47,804 nucleotides of DNA. It comes from Ignavibacteria bacterium. GTDB lineage: Bacteria > Bacteroidota > Ignavibacteria > UBA10030 > SZUA-254. The notes under the pieces are model-generated. The model was not told the origin of the DNA. It ran no database searches and worked only from the letters and a program-made list of their open reading frames with translations. The stretch lies in contig JACOSY010000046.1 in NCBI GenBank assembly GCA_016178595.1, positions 1 through 47,804 of the forward strand, given 5' to 3'. Both the position numbers and the translations under genes were made by a program. This document shows, piece after piece, positions 14,894-26,554 of the stretch (positions within the stretch are counted from its first letter, which is position 1; every line of letters begins with the position of its first letter).

Positions 14894-15454
14894 ATGGAAG
14901 CGGTTGTGAATTCAACAACGTCACAGAAGCGATGGTATGCCGTCCGGACCTACTCCGGTCATGAGAACAAGGTCAAAGCGCATCTGGAGAATGAGGTGAA
15001 GCACTCGGGCATGATTGACCGGATTTCTAACGTCATGGTACCGGCCGACAAGATTTTCGAGGTGAAAGAAGGGAAGAAAAAAAGTAAGACCAAGAATTTC
15101 TTCCCCGGTTATATCCTTATCGAAGCGATACTCGACAAAGAAACCAAACACCTCATCCTTAATACGCCGTCTGTGATCAGCTTTGTTGGGCCTCGGAACG
15201 AGCCGGCACCGCTCCAGGTCGATGAAGTGAAGCGTCTCATCGGTCGGATGGAAGAGCGGAAGGACGTCGAGGTGCTCGAGGTTCCGTTCCATACGGGCGA
15301 TGCTGTGAAAGTAATCGATGGACCTTTCAATAACTTCACCGGCTTCGTCCAGGATGTCAACGAAGAAAAAATGAAAGTACGCGTCATGGTGAGTATTTTC
15401 GGACGCAAGACGCCCGTGGAATTAGATTTCAACCAAGTCGAACTCGAAAAGTAA
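14894..15454 (+). CDS. nusG: transcription termination/antitermination factor NusG
   Basis: A 186-residue NusG. The N-terminal NGN domain (RWYAVRTYSGHENKVKAHLE, 13-32) binds the RNA polymerase clamp. The conserved FFPGYILIEA lies at 69-78. A C-terminal KOW domain (GDAVKVIDGPFNNFTG, 135-150) can bind NusE/S10 or Rho. It suppresses pausing and couples transcription to translation. Length is typical for the non-insert form. The gene is nearly contiguous with secE, and rplK follows after 23 bases. Confidence 0.97.
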   Translation: MEAVVNSTTSQKRWYAVRTYSGHENKVKAHLENEVKHSGMIDRISNVMVPADKIFEVKEGKKKSKTKNFFPGYILIEAILDKETKHLILNTPSVISFVGPRNEPAPLQVDEVKRLIGRMEERKDVEVLEVPFHTGDAVKVIDGPFNNFTGFVQDVNEEKMKVRVMVSIFGRKTPVELDFNQVELEK

Positions 15455-15477
15455 TTCTCAATATCGGATAGTTTCTT

Positions 15478-15903
15478 ATGAAGAAAATCACCGGATTCAT
15501 CAAGCTCCAAATTCCCGCCGGACAAGCAAACCCGGCCCCTCCCATCGGTCCGGCCCTTGGTCAAAAGGGTGTGAACATCATGGAGTTCTGCAAACAATTC
15601 AATGCTCGTACTCAGGACAAGAAGGGACTGATCATCCCCGTTGTTATCACGGTGTTCTCCGACAAGTCGTTCACGTTCATCACGAAGACGCCACCCGCCG
15701 CAGTTCTTCTGGCAAAAGCCGCCAAAGTTGAGAAAGGATCTGGTGAGCCGAATCGAAACAAAGTTGGCAGAGTCACCCAGGCTCAGGTTCGTGAAATAGC
15801 CGAAATGAAAATGCCCGACCTCAATGCCACCGATATCGAAGCGGCCATGAAGATGATCGCGGGAACTGCTCGCAGCATGGGCATTACGGTTGGGGAAGAA
15901 TAA
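15478..15903 (+). CDS. rplK: 50S ribosomal protein L11
   Basis: 141 residues with the classic N-terminal [20 protein letters not shown] (21-40). L11 binds the GTPase-associated region of 23S rRNA and forms the stalk base used by EF-G and release factors; it is also needed for RelA-type stringent signalling. A C-terminal RNA-binding domain ends [16 protein letters not shown]. It is followed by a 72-base gap with a possible hairpin before rplA. Confidence 0.97.
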   Translation: MKKITGFIKLQIPAGQANPAPPIGPALGQKGVNIMEFCKQFNARTQDKKGLIIPVVITVFSDKSFTFITKTPPAAVLLAKAAKVEKGSGEPNRNKVGRVTQAQVREIAEMKMPDLNATDIEAAMKMIAGTARSMGITVGEE

Positions 15904-15913
15904 TTTCTTGCAC

Positions 15914-15953
15914 GTGGAAGTTCCGCCTCGTGAGTGCGGGACGCTCGGACCAC
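15914..15953 (+). promoter_or_regulatory. hairpin between rplK and rplA
   Basis: GTTCCGC (15920-15926) pairs with GCGGGAC (15936-15942) with one G-U pair, and GTGG (15914-15917) can close it with CCAC (15950-15953). L1 represses the L11-L1 operon in other bacteria by binding an rRNA-like mRNA structure. Whether this element is that site is inference only. Confidence 0.3.
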
Positions 15954-15975
15954 AAACTACTAAAGGAACACGCAG

Positions 15976-16671
15976 ATGAAGCGAAGCAAACGATACAAGG
16001 CAGCCGTTACGAAGGTTGACCCCAAGAAGCAATATACTATTGAAGACGCAGTTGCCCGAGTAAAAGAAATGGCTTCTGCGAAATTCGTCGAAGCGGTCGA
16101 CATTGCCGTTCGTCTTGGCGTCGATCCAAAAAAGGCCGACCAGGCAGTCAGAGGCACGGTTGCTCTCCCTCATGGTATCGGTAAAGAGGTCAAAGTGCTC
16201 GTTCTTGCTAAGCCTCCGAAGGACGAAGAAGCAAGGGCCGCAGGGGCCGACCACGTCGGTTTCCAGGATTATATTCAGAAAATTCAACAGGGCTGGGCGG
16301 ATGTCGATGTTATCATCGCGACGCCCGATACGATGGGCGAAGTTGGCAAGCTCGGTAAAGTTCTTGGCCCTCGAGGTTTGATGCCGAACCCAAAGAGCGG
16401 TACGGTCACAGCAGATGTGGCAAAAGCGGTGAAGGAAGTGAAAGCCGGCAAGATGGAGTTCCGTGTAGACAAAGCGGGAATACTCCATGTCACAGTCGGT
16501 AAAGCCAACTTCGAAAACCAAAAATTGATCGAGAATATTTATGCGTTCCTTGGTACGGTCCTTCGTGCAAAGCCGGCAACAGCAAAGGGTCAGTACATCA
16601 AGAGCATCGCAGTCTCGAGCACGATGGGACCTGGCGTTTACATCGATAAGAACGCAGTCGTTGCACACTAA
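15976..16671 (+). CDS. rplA: 50S ribosomal protein L1
   Basis: 231 residues with the L1 signature [12 protein letters not shown] and the N-terminal [21 protein letters not shown]1 forms the mobile L1 stalk that guides deacylated tRNA out of the E site, and it commonly acts as translational repressor of its own operon. Length is normal (about 230). AAAGGAA lies before the ATG. rplJ follows after 101 bases that hold an L10-leader-like structure. Confidence 0.97.
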   Translation: MKRSKRYKAAVTKVDPKKQYTIEDAVARVKEMASAKFVEAVDIAVRLGVDPKKADQAVRGTVALPHGIGKEVKVLVLAKPPKDEEARAAGADHVGFQDYIQKIQQGWADVDVIIATPDTMGEVGKLGKVLGPRGLMPNPKSGTVTADVAKAVKEVKAGKMEFRVDKAGILHVTVGKANFENQKLIENIYAFLGTVLRAKPATAKGQYIKSIAVSSTMGPGVYIDKNAVVAH

Positions 16672-16710
16672 GAGCTTAAAGAAATTACGCACTCATTAAT
16701 CTATATGTCT

Positions 16711-16750
16711 GTCTGCTGCCCTGCCGGAAGGCGGGGGCTTCTCAGCGGAC
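16711..16750 (+). promoter_or_regulatory. L10-leader-like RNA element upstream of rplJ
   Basis: GTCTGCTG (16711-16718) pairs with CAGCGGAC (16743-16750) with one G-U. Inside it, CCTGCC (16720-16725) and GGCGGG (16730-16735) form a hairpin capped by a GGAA tetraloop. A stem with internal bulge and GNRA loop, 22 bases before rplJ, fits the site where L10-(L12) binds to repress rplJL in many bacteria. Position and shape are seen; binding is inference. Confidence 0.5.
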
Positions 16751-16772
16751 ACATTCAGGTCACGAGGAAAAA

Positions 16773-17294
16773 ATGAAACGTTCCGAAAAGGATCAGATCA
16801 TTGCAGAGGTGAGCAAAAAGGTCGCACGTGCCAAGGGCATGTTCTTCGCTGACTTTACCGGAATTACCGTCGAGGAAATTAATGGGCTTCGGCGAGAATT
16901 TCGTAAGTCGAACATTGACTACCAAGTCGTGAAGAACACTCTTGTACGCAAGGCCCTCGAAACCGTTGGTGGATACGAGGCGGTTCTTAGCCGTCTCGAA
17001 AAGCCGACCGCTATTGCCTTCTCCTACGATGATCCGGTGTCACCGGCAAAAATCATGAAAAAGTTTCGTGAGAAGAACGAGAAGCTCGTCGTCAAGGTCT
17101 GCGTTGTTGAGAAGCAGGTCTTCGAAGGCAAACAGCTCAACGATATTGCGAAACTTCCGACACGCAAGGAAATTATTGCGGGCGTGCTTGGCAGCATTCA
17201 GGCGCCAATTGCCGGTGTCGTCGGCGCGATTAGCGCAGTCATGCGGGATATCGTCAGCATCGTCGATCAGATCGAAAAAAAGAAGGCGGCCTAA
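16773..17294 (+). CDS. rplJ: 50S ribosomal protein L10
   Basis: 173 residues. The N-terminal rRNA-binding domain shows the usual GMFFADFTGITVEEINGLRREF (residues about 24-45) and NTLVRKAL. The C-terminal helix that carries L7/L12 dimers is present (VVGAISAVMRDIVSIVDQIE). L10 anchors the factor-recruiting stalk. AGGAAAAA precedes the start. rplL follows after 60 bases. Confidence 0.96.
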   Translation: MKRSEKDQIIAEVSKKVARAKGMFFADFTGITVEEINGLRREFRKSNIDYQVVKNTLVRKALETVGGYEAVLSRLEKPTAIAFSYDDPVSPAKIMKKFREKNEKLVVKVCVVEKQVFEGKQLNDIAKLPTRKEIIAGVLGSIQAPIAGVVGAISAVMRDIVSIVDQIEKKKAA

Positions 17295-17354
17295 GGCTGC
17301 TTCTGCAACCAAACACTTGTCATATACATTTTACAGTCAAAGGAGAACAACACC

Positions 17355-17738
17355 ATGTCAGCAGTTCAAGAGATAGTCGAAAAAATTGAAAAGCTCACGC
17401 TTCTTGAAGCGTCTGAGTTGAAAAAGGCTCTCGAAGATCGTTTCGGTGTAACAGCCGCAGCCCCAATGATGATGGCGGGCGCAATGCCCGCCGCCGGTGG
17501 CACAGTGCCTGCAGCGGCAGAGGTACAAACAGAGTTCACCGTCGTATTAAAGAGTACTGGTGCCCAGAAGATCAATGTCATCAAGGTTGTGCGTGCAGCC
17601 ACCGGTCTCGGTTTGAAGGAAGCCAAGGATCTCGTCGATGGTGCGCCAAAGCCTGTGAAGGAAAGCATCAGTAAGGACGACGCTGAGAAGCTGAAGAAGG
17701 AACTCGAAGAAGCCGGCGCAGAAGTCGAACTGAAATAA
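17355..17738 (+). CDS. rplL: 50S ribosomal protein L7/L12
   Basis: 127 residues with the three normal parts: N-terminal dimerisation helices (1-30), an Ala/Met/Pro hinge (33-56, with the run [12 protein letters not shown]), and the factor-binding C-terminal domain (59-127, with [20 protein letters not shown]). Multiple copies on L10 recruit EF-Tu, EF-G and IF2. AAAGGAG lies before the ATG. A terminator-like hairpin lies 92 bases past the stop. Confidence 0.97.
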   Translation: MSAVQEIVEKIEKLTLLEASELKKALEDRFGVTAAAPMMMAGAMPAAGGTVPAAAEVQTEFTVVLKSTGAQKINVIKVVRAATGLGLKEAKDLVDGAPKPVKESISKDDAEKLKKELEEAGAEVELK

Positions 17739-17829
17739 GGCTCTCTGTTCGGTCAGTTTGTGTCTTACACGTTTAAAACATTTTAACTGCGAGATTGTTT
17801 AACGGTGGCGTGACAAAGCGTCTTCATAC

Positions 17830-17882
17830 AATAGCGAGTACCGATAATTTGGAATACTGGGTTATCGGTTTGCTATTTTTTT
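17830..17882 (+). terminator. terminator/attenuator between rplL and rpoB
   Basis: AATAGC (17830-17835) plus ACCGATAA (17840-17847) pair with TTATCGGT (17862-17869) plus GCTATT (17872-17877), interrupted by one small internal loop. A run of seven T ends at 17882. Partial termination between rplL and rpoB is known in E. coli, where it lowers rpoBC expression relative to ribosomal proteins; this element sits in the equivalent place. No clear new promoter is seen before rpoB. Confidence 0.7.
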
Positions 17883-17993
17883 ATCATGCACGCTATCTCT
17901 ATTGTTTCTTGCCAGTTTGTTCGGAAATAGTGTTGTAGCTTCCATTGTCGCTGAAGCCACTGTCTATCTTTTTGTAAGAAGGAGAGAATAAAA

Positions 17994-20900
17994 TTGAAGA
18001 ATCCGAGCACACATTCGAATGGACGAATTAACTTCGCCAAGATTCCACAAATCCTTGAGTACCCGGATTTGTTGAATGTGCAGTTGGAGTCGTGGGAAAG
18101 TTTCCTGCAGGCTAGCGTCGCACCAGATAAGCGGCAGAGCAGAGGTCTCCAGCAGATATTCCTCACGAACTTCCCGATTACGGACGCGAGAGAGAATTAT
18201 ATCCTGGAATACGTCGAGTATTATGTAGAGAAGCCGAAGTACTCCGTTATCGAATGCCAGGAGAGAGGGTTAACGTATGCGGTTCCTCTCAAGTGTAAAC
18301 TCCGCCTCTCAACCAAGAGTGACGATGGCAAGAGTTATGTCGACACGGTAGAGCAAGAAGTGTACCTCGGCAACCTGCCCGTGATGACACATCGCGGTAC
18401 GTTCATCATCAATGGTGCCGAGCGTGTCGTCGTCAGCCAGTTGCATCGTTCGCCCGGTGTCTTCTTCGACGAGTCCGTTCATCCCAACGGGATGTCCATT
18501 TACTCAGCCCGCGTGATTCCATTCCGCGGTTCATGGGTAGAGTTTACGACTGACATCAGCAATGTCATGTACGTCTACATCGACAGGAAAAAGAAGTTTC
18601 CCGTCACGACACTCCTTCGTGCGCTGGGGTATTCATCGGATGATGAAATCCTCCAACTCTTCAACCTTGTTGAAGAAGTCGATCCACACAAAGTGACTCT
18701 GAAGGATTATCTTGGCCGTATCGTTTGCAGTGATGTTGTCGATAAGAGGACCGGCGAAATCTTCATCAACAAGGATGCGCAGTTCACGGAAGATTTGATG
18801 AAGAAAGTCAAGAAATCCGATATCAAGAAGATCAAATTCCTGAAGTATGAAGGTGTCGGCGAAAGTTCCGTCATAGCTAACACGATCCAGAAAGACACCG
18901 CCCGTTCGGATGAAGAGGCGCTGAACGCAATCTACCAGCAGCTTCGCTCCGGTGAAGCGCCTGATCTTGATACTGCAAAGAACCTGCTCGAGCGTCTCTT
19001 CTTTAACGCGAAACGTTACGACCTTGGCGATGTCGGTCGGTACAGAATGAATGCGAAGCTCGGCACTGAAATTCCCGTTACCGTGACGACGTTGACGAAG
19101 GCTGACATTATCGCCATCATCAACTATCTCATCGATTTGCAGCAGGGCCGGAAGACGGTCGACGACATCGATCACCTCGGCAATCGTCGTGTCCGAACAG
19201 TTGGCGAACAAATCGGCCAGCAGTTTACGATCGGCCTTGCACGAATGGCACGGACGATTCGTGAACGCCTCAGTCTTCGCGATCAAGAGAAGGTGACGCC
19301 GCAGGACCTTGTGAACGCGCGTACGATTACCAGCGTCATCAACGCGTTCTTCGGGACGAACCAACTCTCGCAGTTTATGGATCAGACCAATCCACTCGCG
19401 GAGATCACGCACAAGCGTCGTATGTCGGCGCTTGGTCCCGGCGGTTTGACGCGTGAACGTGCGGGTTTCGAAGTCCGCGACGTGCACTACACACATTATG
19501 GACGCCTGTGTCCGATCGAGACGCCGGAAGGTCCGAACATCGGCCTGATCTCCTCGCTCACCATTCATGCTCACGTGAACGAGTTCGGTTTTATTGAGAC
19601 ACCCTACCGCAAGGTGAAGAATGGCCGTGTTACCGATGAGATCGAGTACATGACGGCCGAGAAGGAAGACATTCATACGATTGCTCAGGCGAATGCCGAA
19701 ATGGATGAAAAGGGCAAAATAACGACGGAGCGTGTGAAGGCGCGACTTCAGAGTGATTACCCACTCGCAAAGCCCGACGAAGTCCAATATATGGATGTTG
19801 CGCCGAACCAGATTGCCAGTGTTGCCGCGGCATTGATCCCCTTCCTCGAACATGACGATGCAAACCGCGCTCTCATGGGTTCGAACATGCAGCGCCAGGC
19901 CGTTCCGCTTCTCCGACCCGTCGCTCCAATTGTTGGCACTGGTCTGGAAGAGAAAACTGCCCGCGATGCTCGTACGATGATCGTTGCAGAGCGCAATGGT
20001 GTTGTCGAGCATGTCGATTCCAATTCCATTGTCATTAATTACGATTACGACGAGACGAGCACCGATGCGCTCATTAACTTCGAAGAAAAGAAGCGAGTTG
20101 AATATCGCCTGATCAAATTCTTCCGTACGAATCAGGACACAGCCATTAACCAGCGTGCAGTGGTGAAACCGGGCCAACGGGTAAAGAAAGGTGATATCCT
20201 TGCCGATGGCTGTGCCACCGACCACGGAGAGCTTGCACTCGGTCGCAACGTCTTGGTTGCGTTTATGCCCTGGCGCGGATATAACTTTGAAGATGCCATT
20301 ATCATCAACGAGCGTTTCGTCGCGGAAGACATCTTCACATCGCTGCATATCGAGGAGTTTGAGCTTCAGGTCCGGGATACCAAGCGTGGCGAGGAAGAAC
20401 TCACGCGCGAAATTCCGAACGTCAGTGAAGATGCCGTGAAAGACTTGGATGAGAACGGTGTCATCCGTGTCGGCGCTGAAGTGACAGAAGGCGACATTCT
20501 GATCGGCAAGATTACGCCGAAGGGCGAAACCGAATCCACACCCGAAGAAAAACTCCTCAAGGCAATTTTCGGTGAGAAGGCGGGTGATGTGAAAGATGCA
20601 TCGCTCAAGGCACCGCCGGGAATGAAAGGTATTGTGATCGCAACGAAGCTTTTCAGCCGCAAGAAAAAAGATGCTGAGTCGAAGAAGGAAGACAAGCGTC
20701 TGAACGAGCAGCTCGATAAAGCACACAAGAAGGCCCTGAAAGAACTGGAGGAGAAGCTTCCCCAGAAACTCGGCATGTTGCTGGAGGGTGAGAAATCGAT
20801 CGGCATCCGGAACCGCTCCGGTGAAGTCGTCTTTCGTGGCGGCACGCAGTTAAAGACCGATACCTTCATCAATCTCGACGGTATCGAAAAACTCGATCAC

Positions 20901-21770
20901 CACAGCGAGTGGGTAGACGACAAAAAGAAGAATACGCTCATTGCAAAAATCTATGAAAACTATTTCCAGAAGCAAAACGATCTGGAAGAATACTATAAGC
21001 ACGAAAAGACAAAAATCATGTTGGGCGATGAGCTGCCCTCCGGTATCGTCCAACTTGCGAAGGTCTATGTTGCCAAGAAGCGCAAGCTTTCTGTTGGTGA
21101 TAAGATGGCTGGTCGACATGGAAACAAGGGTGTCGTTGCGAAGATCGTTCCGCCGGAAGACATGCCTTTCATGGGCAATGGGACGCCGGTCGATATTGTG
21201 CTCAATCCGCTCGGTGTACCATCTCGTATGAATCTCGGGCAGCTGTTCGAGACAGCGCTCGGATGGGCAGGTCACAAGCTGGGCACATCGTATGCAACGC
21301 CGATCTTCGACGGCGCAACATGGGAAGATGTTCAGGTAGAATTGAAGAAGGCAAACCTGGACCCGAACTCGAAAGCAATTCTGTACGATGGACGGACGGG
21401 CGAGCGCTTTGATCAGGAAGTGACGGTCGGGTTCATCTACATGCTCAAGCTCTCACATCTCGTCGATGATAAGATTCATGCCCGTTCCATCGGGCCGTAC
21501 TCGCTCATCACGCAGCAGCCTCTGGGCGGCAAGGCGCAGTTTGGAGGACAGCGATTCGGAGAGATGGAAGTGTGGGCGCTTGAAGCGTACGGTGCTGCGA
21601 ACATCCTTCAAGAAATCCTTACGGTGAAAAGCGACGACGTGTACGGTCGGGCAAAACTGTACGAATCGATAGTAAAGGGCGATAACTTACCCGAACCAAA
21701 CGTGCCGGAATCATTTAACGTGCTCGTCCGCGAATTGATGGGCCTCGGCTTGGATATCAAGATCGAATAA
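17994..21770 (+). CDS. rpoB: DNA-directed RNA polymerase subunit beta
   Basis: 1258 residues. The fork and rifampicin region ([20 protein letters not shown], then THKRR), [28 protein letters not shown] and the C-terminal [19 protein letters not shown] are all intact. The start is TTG at 17994, supported by AAGGAGAG nine bases upstream and by the N-terminus [20 protein letters not shown]. It is shorter than E. coli (1342), as expected for a protein without that lineage's inserts. The wild-type-looking DQTNPL segment gives no sign of rifampicin resistance. rpoC follows after 23 bases. Confidence 0.98.
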   Translation: MKNPSTHSNGRINFAKIPQILEYPDLLNVQLESWESFLQASVAPDKRQSRGLQQIFLTNFPITDARENYILEYVEYYVEKPKYSVIECQERGLTYAVPLKCKLRLSTKSDDGKSYVDTVEQEVYLGNLPVMTHRGTFIINGAERVVVSQLHRSPGVFFDESVHPNGMSIYSARVIPFRGSWVEFTTDISNVMYVYIDRKKKFPVTTLLRALGYSSDDEILQLFNLVEEVDPHKVTLKDYLGRIVCSDVVDKRTGEIFINKDAQFTEDLMKKVKKSDIKKIKFLKYEGVGESSVIANTIQKDTARSDEEALNAIYQQLRSGEAPDLDTAKNLLERLFFNAKRYDLGDVGRYRMNAKLGTEIPVTVTTLTKADIIAIINYLIDLQQGRKTVDDIDHLGNRRVRTVGEQIGQQFTIGLARMARTIRERLSLRDQEKVTPQDLVNARTITSVINAFFGTNQLSQFMDQTNPLAEITHKRRMSALGPGGLTRERAGFEVRDVHYTHYGRLCPIETPEGPNIGLISSLTIHAHVNEFGFIETPYRKVKNGRVTDEIEYMTAEKEDIHTIAQANAEMDEKGKITTERVKARLQSDYPLAKPDEVQYMDVAPNQIASVAAALIPFLEHDDANRALMGSNMQRQAVPLLRPVAPIVGTGLEEKTARDARTMIVAERNGVVEHVDSNSIVINYDYDETSTDALINFEEKKRVEYRLIKFFRTNQDTAINQRAVVKPGQRVKKGDILADGCATDHGELALGRNVLVAFMPWRGYNFEDAIIINERFVAEDIFTSLHIEEFELQVRDTKRGEEELTREIPNVSEDAVKDLDENGVIRVGAEVTEGDILIGKITPKGETESTPEEKLLKAIFGEKAGDVKDASLKAPPGMKGIVIATKLFSRKKKDAESKKEDKRLNEQLDKAHKKALKELEEKLPQKLGMLLEGEKSIGIRNRSGEVVFRGGTQLKTDTFINLDGIEKLDHHSEWVDDKKKNTLIAKIYENYFQKQNDLEEYYKHEKTKIMLGDELPSGIVQLAKVYVAKKRKLSVGDKMAGRHGNKGVVAKIVPPEDMPFMGNGTPVDIVLNPLGVPSRMNLGQLFETALGWAGHKLGTSYATPIFDGATWEDVQVELKKANLDPNSKAILYDGRTGERFDQEVTVGFIYMLKLSHLVDDKIHARSIGPYSLITQQPLGGKAQFGGQRFGEMEVWALEAYGAANILQEILTVKSDDVYGRAKLYESIVKGDNLPEPNVPESFNVLVRELMGLGLDIKIE

Positions 21771-21793
21771 TAACGAACCCGGAGAGAGACACT

Positions 21794-24700
21794 ATGGCAT
21801 TTACACACGAGAGTATTATTAAAAAGAATTTCTCGAAGATCACCATCACGTTGGCATCGTCGGATTTAATCCTTTCTCGTTCACACGGTGAGGTGACGAA
21901 ACCGGAGACGATCAACTATCGGTCGTTCCGGCCGGAAAAAGATGGATTGTTCTGCGAGAAAATTTTCGGTCCCGTCCGCGATTGGGAATGCCACTGCGGA
22001 AAATACAAACGTATCCGCTACAAGGGCATCATTTGTGATCGGTGCGGTGTCGAGGTGACGCAGAAAAGTGTCCGTCGCGAACGTATGGGCCATATCTCTC
22101 TCGCAGTTCCTATCGTTCACATCTGGTATTTTAAATCCGCACCTTCCAAGATCGGAAATCTTCTCGGTTTGAGCGGGAAGGACTTGGAGCGAGTCATCTA
22201 TTATGAGTCCTACGTCGTGATTCAACCCGGGCCAACGGGGCTTTCGCAGATGGATCTCCTTTCCGAAGAGCAGTATTACGAAATCCTTGCATCACTCCCG
22301 GAAAAGAATCAGGATCTCGACGATACGGACGAGCGCAAATTCATTGCGAAGATCGGCGGCGATGCAGTCAAATCGCTCTTGAAGCGTTCCGCTGTCGAAT
22401 CGCTTGCCGCGGAACTCCGTGCTGAATCACGAACGGAAACGTCGGTTCAGAAGAAGCTGGAGCTTCTGAAACGGTTGCGTGTCGTCGAAGCATTCCGCGA
22501 GCGCGAAGGCTCGCCGCAGAACAAGCCGGAGTGGATGGTCCTTGACGTTATTCCGGTTATTCCACCCGAGTTGCGTCCACTTGTTCCACTCGAGGGTGGA
22601 CGATTTGCCACGTCGGACTTGAACGATCTTTACCGGCGTGTCATCATCCGCAACAACCGCCTGAAAAGGCTCATCGAGATCAAGGCGCCTGAAGTTATCC
22701 TTCGAAATGAAAAGCGCATGCTGCAGGAAGCTGTCGATTCTCTCTTTGATAATTCGCGCCGTGTCAACGCGGTTCGTTCCGACAATAATCGCGCGTTGAA
22801 ATCGCTCTCCGACATGCTCAAGGGCAAACAGGGGCGCTTCCGTCAGAACCTGCTCGGGAAGCGCGTCGATTATTCAGGCCGTTCGGTTATCGTTGTCGGA
22901 CCGGAACTGAAACTCCACGAGTGTGGTCTGCCGAAGGACATGGCAGTCGAGCTTTTCAAACCGTTCATCATCCGCAAGCTCATCGAGCGTGGCTTGGTGA
23001 AGACGGTGAAGAGTGCGAAGAAGATGGTGGATAAAAAAGGTCCGGAGGTGTGGGAAATCTTGGAGAATATCATTGACGGTCATCCGGTCTTGCTGAACCG
23101 CGCACCGACGCTTCACCGCCTGGGTATCCAGGCGTTCCAGCCTGTGCTTGTAGAAGGAAAGGCGATTCGTATTCACCCAATGGTTTGTACGGCATTCAAT
23201 GCCGACTTCGATGGCGACCAGATGGCGGTCCATGTCCCGCTCTCATTTGATGCGCAGCTTGAAGCTCGTATCCTCATGCTCTCGAGCCACAACATTCTTT
23301 CGCCGTCGAACGGTGCGCCGATCGTTCACCCGACACAAGATCAAGTTCTCGGATGCTACTATCTGACGAAGTCGAAAGCAGACGATCTTGGTGAAGGCAG
23401 AAGGTTTTCCTCTTCCGAGGAAGTCATCATTGCATACAACTTGCAGATGGCTGGGTTGCACGCACGCATCAAGGTTCGTATTGATGGTAAAATCACCGAG
23501 ACGACCACTGGTCGTGTCATTTTCAACCAGATTGTTCCCAAAGAGATGGGCTACATCAATGAGCTTCTGAACAAAAAGCGTCTTACGCAGATTGTACAAT
23601 CTGTCTTCAGAACCTGCGGCAACCTTCGTACTGCCGAGTTCCTTGATGACCTGAAGAACCTTGGCTTCACATACGCGACAAAGGGTGGCCTCTCCGTCAG
23701 TATCGGAGACGTCGTCATTCCGAAAGAGAAGGAAGAAGTGATCAGCAAAGCTCTCCGCGATGTCGGTAACGTCGAGAACCAGTACTATCGCGGCTTCATC
23801 ACCAATGGTGAGCGGTACAATAAGGTTATCGACATCTGGACTCGCACAACCAGCAAAGTTGCCGAGAAATTGTTTGATGCGTTACAGCATGCGCGCGATG
23901 GTTTTAACTCTCTTTACATGATGGTTGATTCCGGTGCTCGTGGTTCGAAGGAACAGGTTCGTCAACTCGCCGGAATGCGTGGCCTGATGGCAAAACCACA
24001 GAAAAGCATGTCTGGTGCAACGGGTGAATTAATCGAGAACCCGATTATAGCCAACTTCCGCGAAGGGTTATCGATCCTCGAGTACTTCATCTCCACACAC
24101 GGCGCGCGAAAAGGTTTAGCCGATACCGCCTTGAAAACGGCAGATGCAGGATACCTCACACGTCGCCTTGTGGATGTCGCCCAAGATGCAATTATCTCGG
24201 CCTTCGACTGCGGAACCATCCGTGGCGTTGTCACTGGCGCGCTAAAAGAGGGCGAAGACGTGAAGGAGCCGCTTGCTGAGCGTATTCTCGGTCGTGTAGC
24301 GGTTCATGATGTCATTGATCCATTGACGCGCGAAGTCATCGTGAAGGCTGGCGAAGAGATTGACGAGAAGAAGGCCGCTGCCATCGCAGAAACATCAATC
24401 GAGACGGTTGAGATTCGTTCAGTGCTTGCGTGCGAATCGAAGCGAGGAGTATGTGCTTGGTGCTATGGCCGTAATCTCACAACTTCAAAGCTCGTCAAGG
24501 TGGGTGAACCGGTTGGTATCCTCGCCGCCCAATCGATCGGTGAGCCAGGGACGCAGTTAACACTGCGAACCTTCCACACCGGTGGTACGGCAAGTTTGAT
24601 AGCTGCACAGTCGCAGATCATCTCAAAATTTGATGGAGCGGTCAAGTATGATGGCATCAAGTTCCTGAAGCAAGCTGATGCAGATGGAAAGCTCATTGTT

Positions 24701-26068
24701 ATTGGCCGGAGCGGTGTTGTAAACATCGTCGATAAGGACAACCGTATGTTAACTAAGTATGACGTACCTTACGGTGCAATGCTCTTGCTCGCCGATGGCG
24801 CCCCGATCAAGCGCGGCGAGATTATCTACGAATGGGATCCATACAACGCAGTCATTATCTCTGAACATCCTGGTGTTGTGAAGTATCAGGATCTCAAGGA
24901 AAATATTACGTATCGTGAAGAGCCGGATGAGCAAACCGGCCACATACAAAAAGTCGTGATTGATTCTCGGGATCGGACTCTGAGCCCTTCGATCAACATC
25001 GTTAACGATCATGGACAGAAGGTCGGAAGCTACATCATTCCGACACGGGCGCACATGGTAGTGAATGATGCTGAAAAGGTTCAGGCAGGCACGGTTCTCG
25101 TGAAGATCCCACGCGATTCAGGGAAAACTCGTGACATTACCGGCGGTCTGCCGCGAGTCACCGAGCTCTTCGAGGCTCGTAGTCCCGCAGATCCGGCGAT
25201 CGTGGCAGAGATCGATGGTGTGGTGAAGTTTGGTCCACAAAAGAGAGGTTCGCGGGAAATCATTGTCAGAAGCCATGATGGATCGGATGAACGGCGGTAT
25301 CTTATCCCGATGGGTAAGCACATCCTCGCACAGGATAATGATGTCATCCGTTCGGGCGAGCGTCTCTCCGATGGTGCAATTGATCCACACGATATCTTAC
25401 GGATTAAGGGTGTCGGTGCAGTGGAAGAATACCTGGTGAATGAAATACAGGAAGTGTACCGCATGCAGGGGGTGAAGATCAACGATAAGCACATTGAGGT
25501 CATTGTTCGGCAGATGATGCAAAAGGTGCGTGTTGTCGATCCGGGCGATACACGTTTTCTTGAAGACGACTACGTCGACATTCAAATGATTTCGGAAGAG
25601 AATGATCAGTTGAAGGAAGTAGTGCTCGTGACGAACAAAGGCGATTCGAAGCTGAAAAACAACCAGCTCATTGCGAAGAAGAAAGTTCGTGAAGTCAATG
25701 CAGATCTACGCAAGAAGGGGAAAAAGGTTGTTGAATTCCGTGATGCAGAACCCGCGACAAACGAGCCTATCTTACTCGGTATTACACAAGCCGCATTGTC
25801 GACGGATAGCTTCATCTCGGCGGCATCGTTCCAAGAGACCACAAAGGTTCTCACAGATGCTGCGATTGAGGGCAAGGTTGATCATCTCCTTGGATTGAAG
25901 GAAAATGTTATCATGGGTCACCTCATCCCAGCAGGCACGGGCTTGAAAAAATTCAAAAATATCATTGTGACTCCGATGGAAGAAGCAACTTCGATCGAGC
26001 TTACCATACCGGTCGAAGAGCCTGCTGACAAAAAGAGGGTCACACGGAAAGAAAAGGCAACCTCCTAA
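21794..26068 (+). CDS. rpoC: DNA-directed RNA polymerase subunit beta'
   Basis: 1424 residues. The N-terminal zinc site is C66/C68/C81/C84 (ECHCGKYKR ... IICDRCG). The catalytic magnesium triad NADFDGD has D471, D473 and D475. A second zinc cluster is visible in CGTIRG and [11 protein letters not shown]. The trigger loop region (MRGLMAKPQ ... [20 protein letters not shown]) is intact. The C-terminus ends in a basic tail ([12 protein letters not shown]). GGAGAGAG precedes the ATG. The gene is the last before the str promoter. Confidence 0.98.
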   Translation: MAFTHESIIKKNFSKITITLASSDLILSRSHGEVTKPETINYRSFRPEKDGLFCEKIFGPVRDWECHCGKYKRIRYKGIICDRCGVEVTQKSVRRERMGHISLAVPIVHIWYFKSAPSKIGNLLGLSGKDLERVIYYESYVVIQPGPTGLSQMDLLSEEQYYEILASLPEKNQDLDDTDERKFIAKIGGDAVKSLLKRSAVESLAAELRAESRTETSVQKKLELLKRLRVVEAFREREGSPQNKPEWMVLDVIPVIPPELRPLVPLEGGRFATSDLNDLYRRVIIRNNRLKRLIEIKAPEVILRNEKRMLQEAVDSLFDNSRRVNAVRSDNNRALKSLSDMLKGKQGRFRQNLLGKRVDYSGRSVIVVGPELKLHECGLPKDMAVELFKPFIIRKLIERGLVKTVKSAKKMVDKKGPEVWEILENIIDGHPVLLNRAPTLHRLGIQAFQPVLVEGKAIRIHPMVCTAFNADFDGDQMAVHVPLSFDAQLEARILMLSSHNILSPSNGAPIVHPTQDQVLGCYYLTKSKADDLGEGRRFSSSEEVIIAYNLQMAGLHARIKVRIDGKITETTTGRVIFNQIVPKEMGYINELLNKKRLTQIVQSVFRTCGNLRTAEFLDDLKNLGFTYATKGGLSVSIGDVVIPKEKEEVISKALRDVGNVENQYYRGFITNGERYNKVIDIWTRTTSKVAEKLFDALQHARDGFNSLYMMVDSGARGSKEQVRQLAGMRGLMAKPQKSMSGATGELIENPIIANFREGLSILEYFISTHGARKGLADTALKTADAGYLTRRLVDVAQDAIISAFDCGTIRGVVTGALKEGEDVKEPLAERILGRVAVHDVIDPLTREVIVKAGEEIDEKKAAAIAETSIETVEIRSVLACESKRGVCAWCYGRNLTTSKLVKVGEPVGILAAQSIGEPGTQLTLRTFHTGGTASLIAAQSQIISKFDGAVKYDGIKFLKQADADGKLIVIGRSGVVNIVDKDNRMLTKYDVPYGAMLLLADGAPIKRGEIIYEWDPYNAVIISEHPGVVKYQDLKENITYREEPDEQTGHIQKVVIDSRDRTLSPSINIVNDHGQKVGSYIIPTRAHMVVNDAEKVQAGTVLVKIPRDSGKTRDITGGLPRVTELFEARSPADPAIVAEIDGVVKFGPQKRGSREIIVRSHDGSDERRYLIPMGKHILAQDNDVIRSGERLSDGAIDPHDILRIKGVGAVEEYLVNEIQEVYRMQGVKINDKHIEVIVRQMMQKVRVVDPGDTRFLEDDYVDIQMISEENDQLKEVVLVTNKGDSKLKNNQLIAKKKVREVNADLRKKGKKVVEFRDAEPATNEPILLGITQAALSTDSFISAASFQETTKVLTDAAIEGKVDHLLGLKENVIMGHLIPAGTGLKKFKNIIVTPMEEATSIELTIPVEEPADKKRVTRKEKATS

Positions 26069-26116
26069 TGTTCTCTTCCACCCGTGAACTTTCTTCAAGA
26101 AATCTTGTCAAGAACA

Positions 26117-26145
26117 TTGACAAAAAGATAAAAATTTCATATATT
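26117..26145 (+). promoter_or_regulatory. consensus sigma70 promoter of the str-S10-spc-alpha transcript
   Basis: TTGACA (26117-26122), exactly 17 bases, then TATATT (26140-26145). The spacer is A-rich. Expected start is near 26152, which gives a leader of only about 25 bases before the rpsL ribosome site. This is the cleanest promoter in the supercluster and probably drives the following 30 or so genes. Confidence 0.75.
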
Positions 26146-26176
26146 TACAGGCTATATTAAAAAGAGGAGTTTGCAT

Positions 26177-26548
26177 CTGCCTACTATTAATCAACTTGTA
26201 AAAATAAGTCGCGCGAAGGTTACTTGGAAGAGCAAAGCTCCGGCCCTTCATCAATCGCCTCAAAAACGAGGGGTTTGTACAAGGGTGTATACAACTACTC
26301 CCAAGAAACCCAATTCAGCACTTCGCAAAGTTGCCCGCGTCCGCTTAACAAATGGAATCGAAGTCACTGCTTACATTCCTGGAGAAGGACACAATTTGCA
26401 GGAGCACTCGATCGTGTTGATTCGTGGTGGAAGAGTAAAAGATTTGCCGGGTGTCCGGTACCACATCATCCGTGGAACTCTCGATACGGCGGGAGTTGCA
26501 GATCGGAAACAGGGCAGATCAAAGTATGGGGCAAAGAAACCAAAGTAA
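26177..26548 (+). CDS. rpsL: 30S ribosomal protein S12 (probable CTG start)
   Basis: S12 helps decode at the A site. The conserved [12 protein letters not shown] and [12 protein letters not shown] stretches are intact, and the lysines altered in streptomycin-resistant strains are wild type. The family N-terminus is MPTINQL. Here the codon before CCT-ACT-ATT is CTG at 26177, with AGAGGAG ending 7 bases upstream, ideal spacing. The only other in-frame candidate, TTG at 26171, sits one base after that site. I therefore call CTG, giving 123 residues. No ATG or GTG is available nearby. Confidence 0.93.
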   Translation: MPTINQLVKISRAKVTWKSKAPALHQSPQKRGVCTRVYTTTPKKPNSALRKVARVRLTNGIEVTAYIPGEGHNLQEHSIVLIRGGRVKDLPGVRYHIIRGTLDTAGVADRKQGRSKYGAKKPK

Positions 26549-26554
26549 GTTTGT

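Noticed and set aside
15109-16692. 527-codon antisense frame over nusG, rplK and rplA
   Set aside because: It lies opposite three certain genes, has no family features, and arises from their codon bias.
18633-20726. 697-codon antisense frame over rpoB
   Set aside because: Long antisense frames are common opposite biased, highly expressed genes; the product has no recognisable domain and rpoB is certain.
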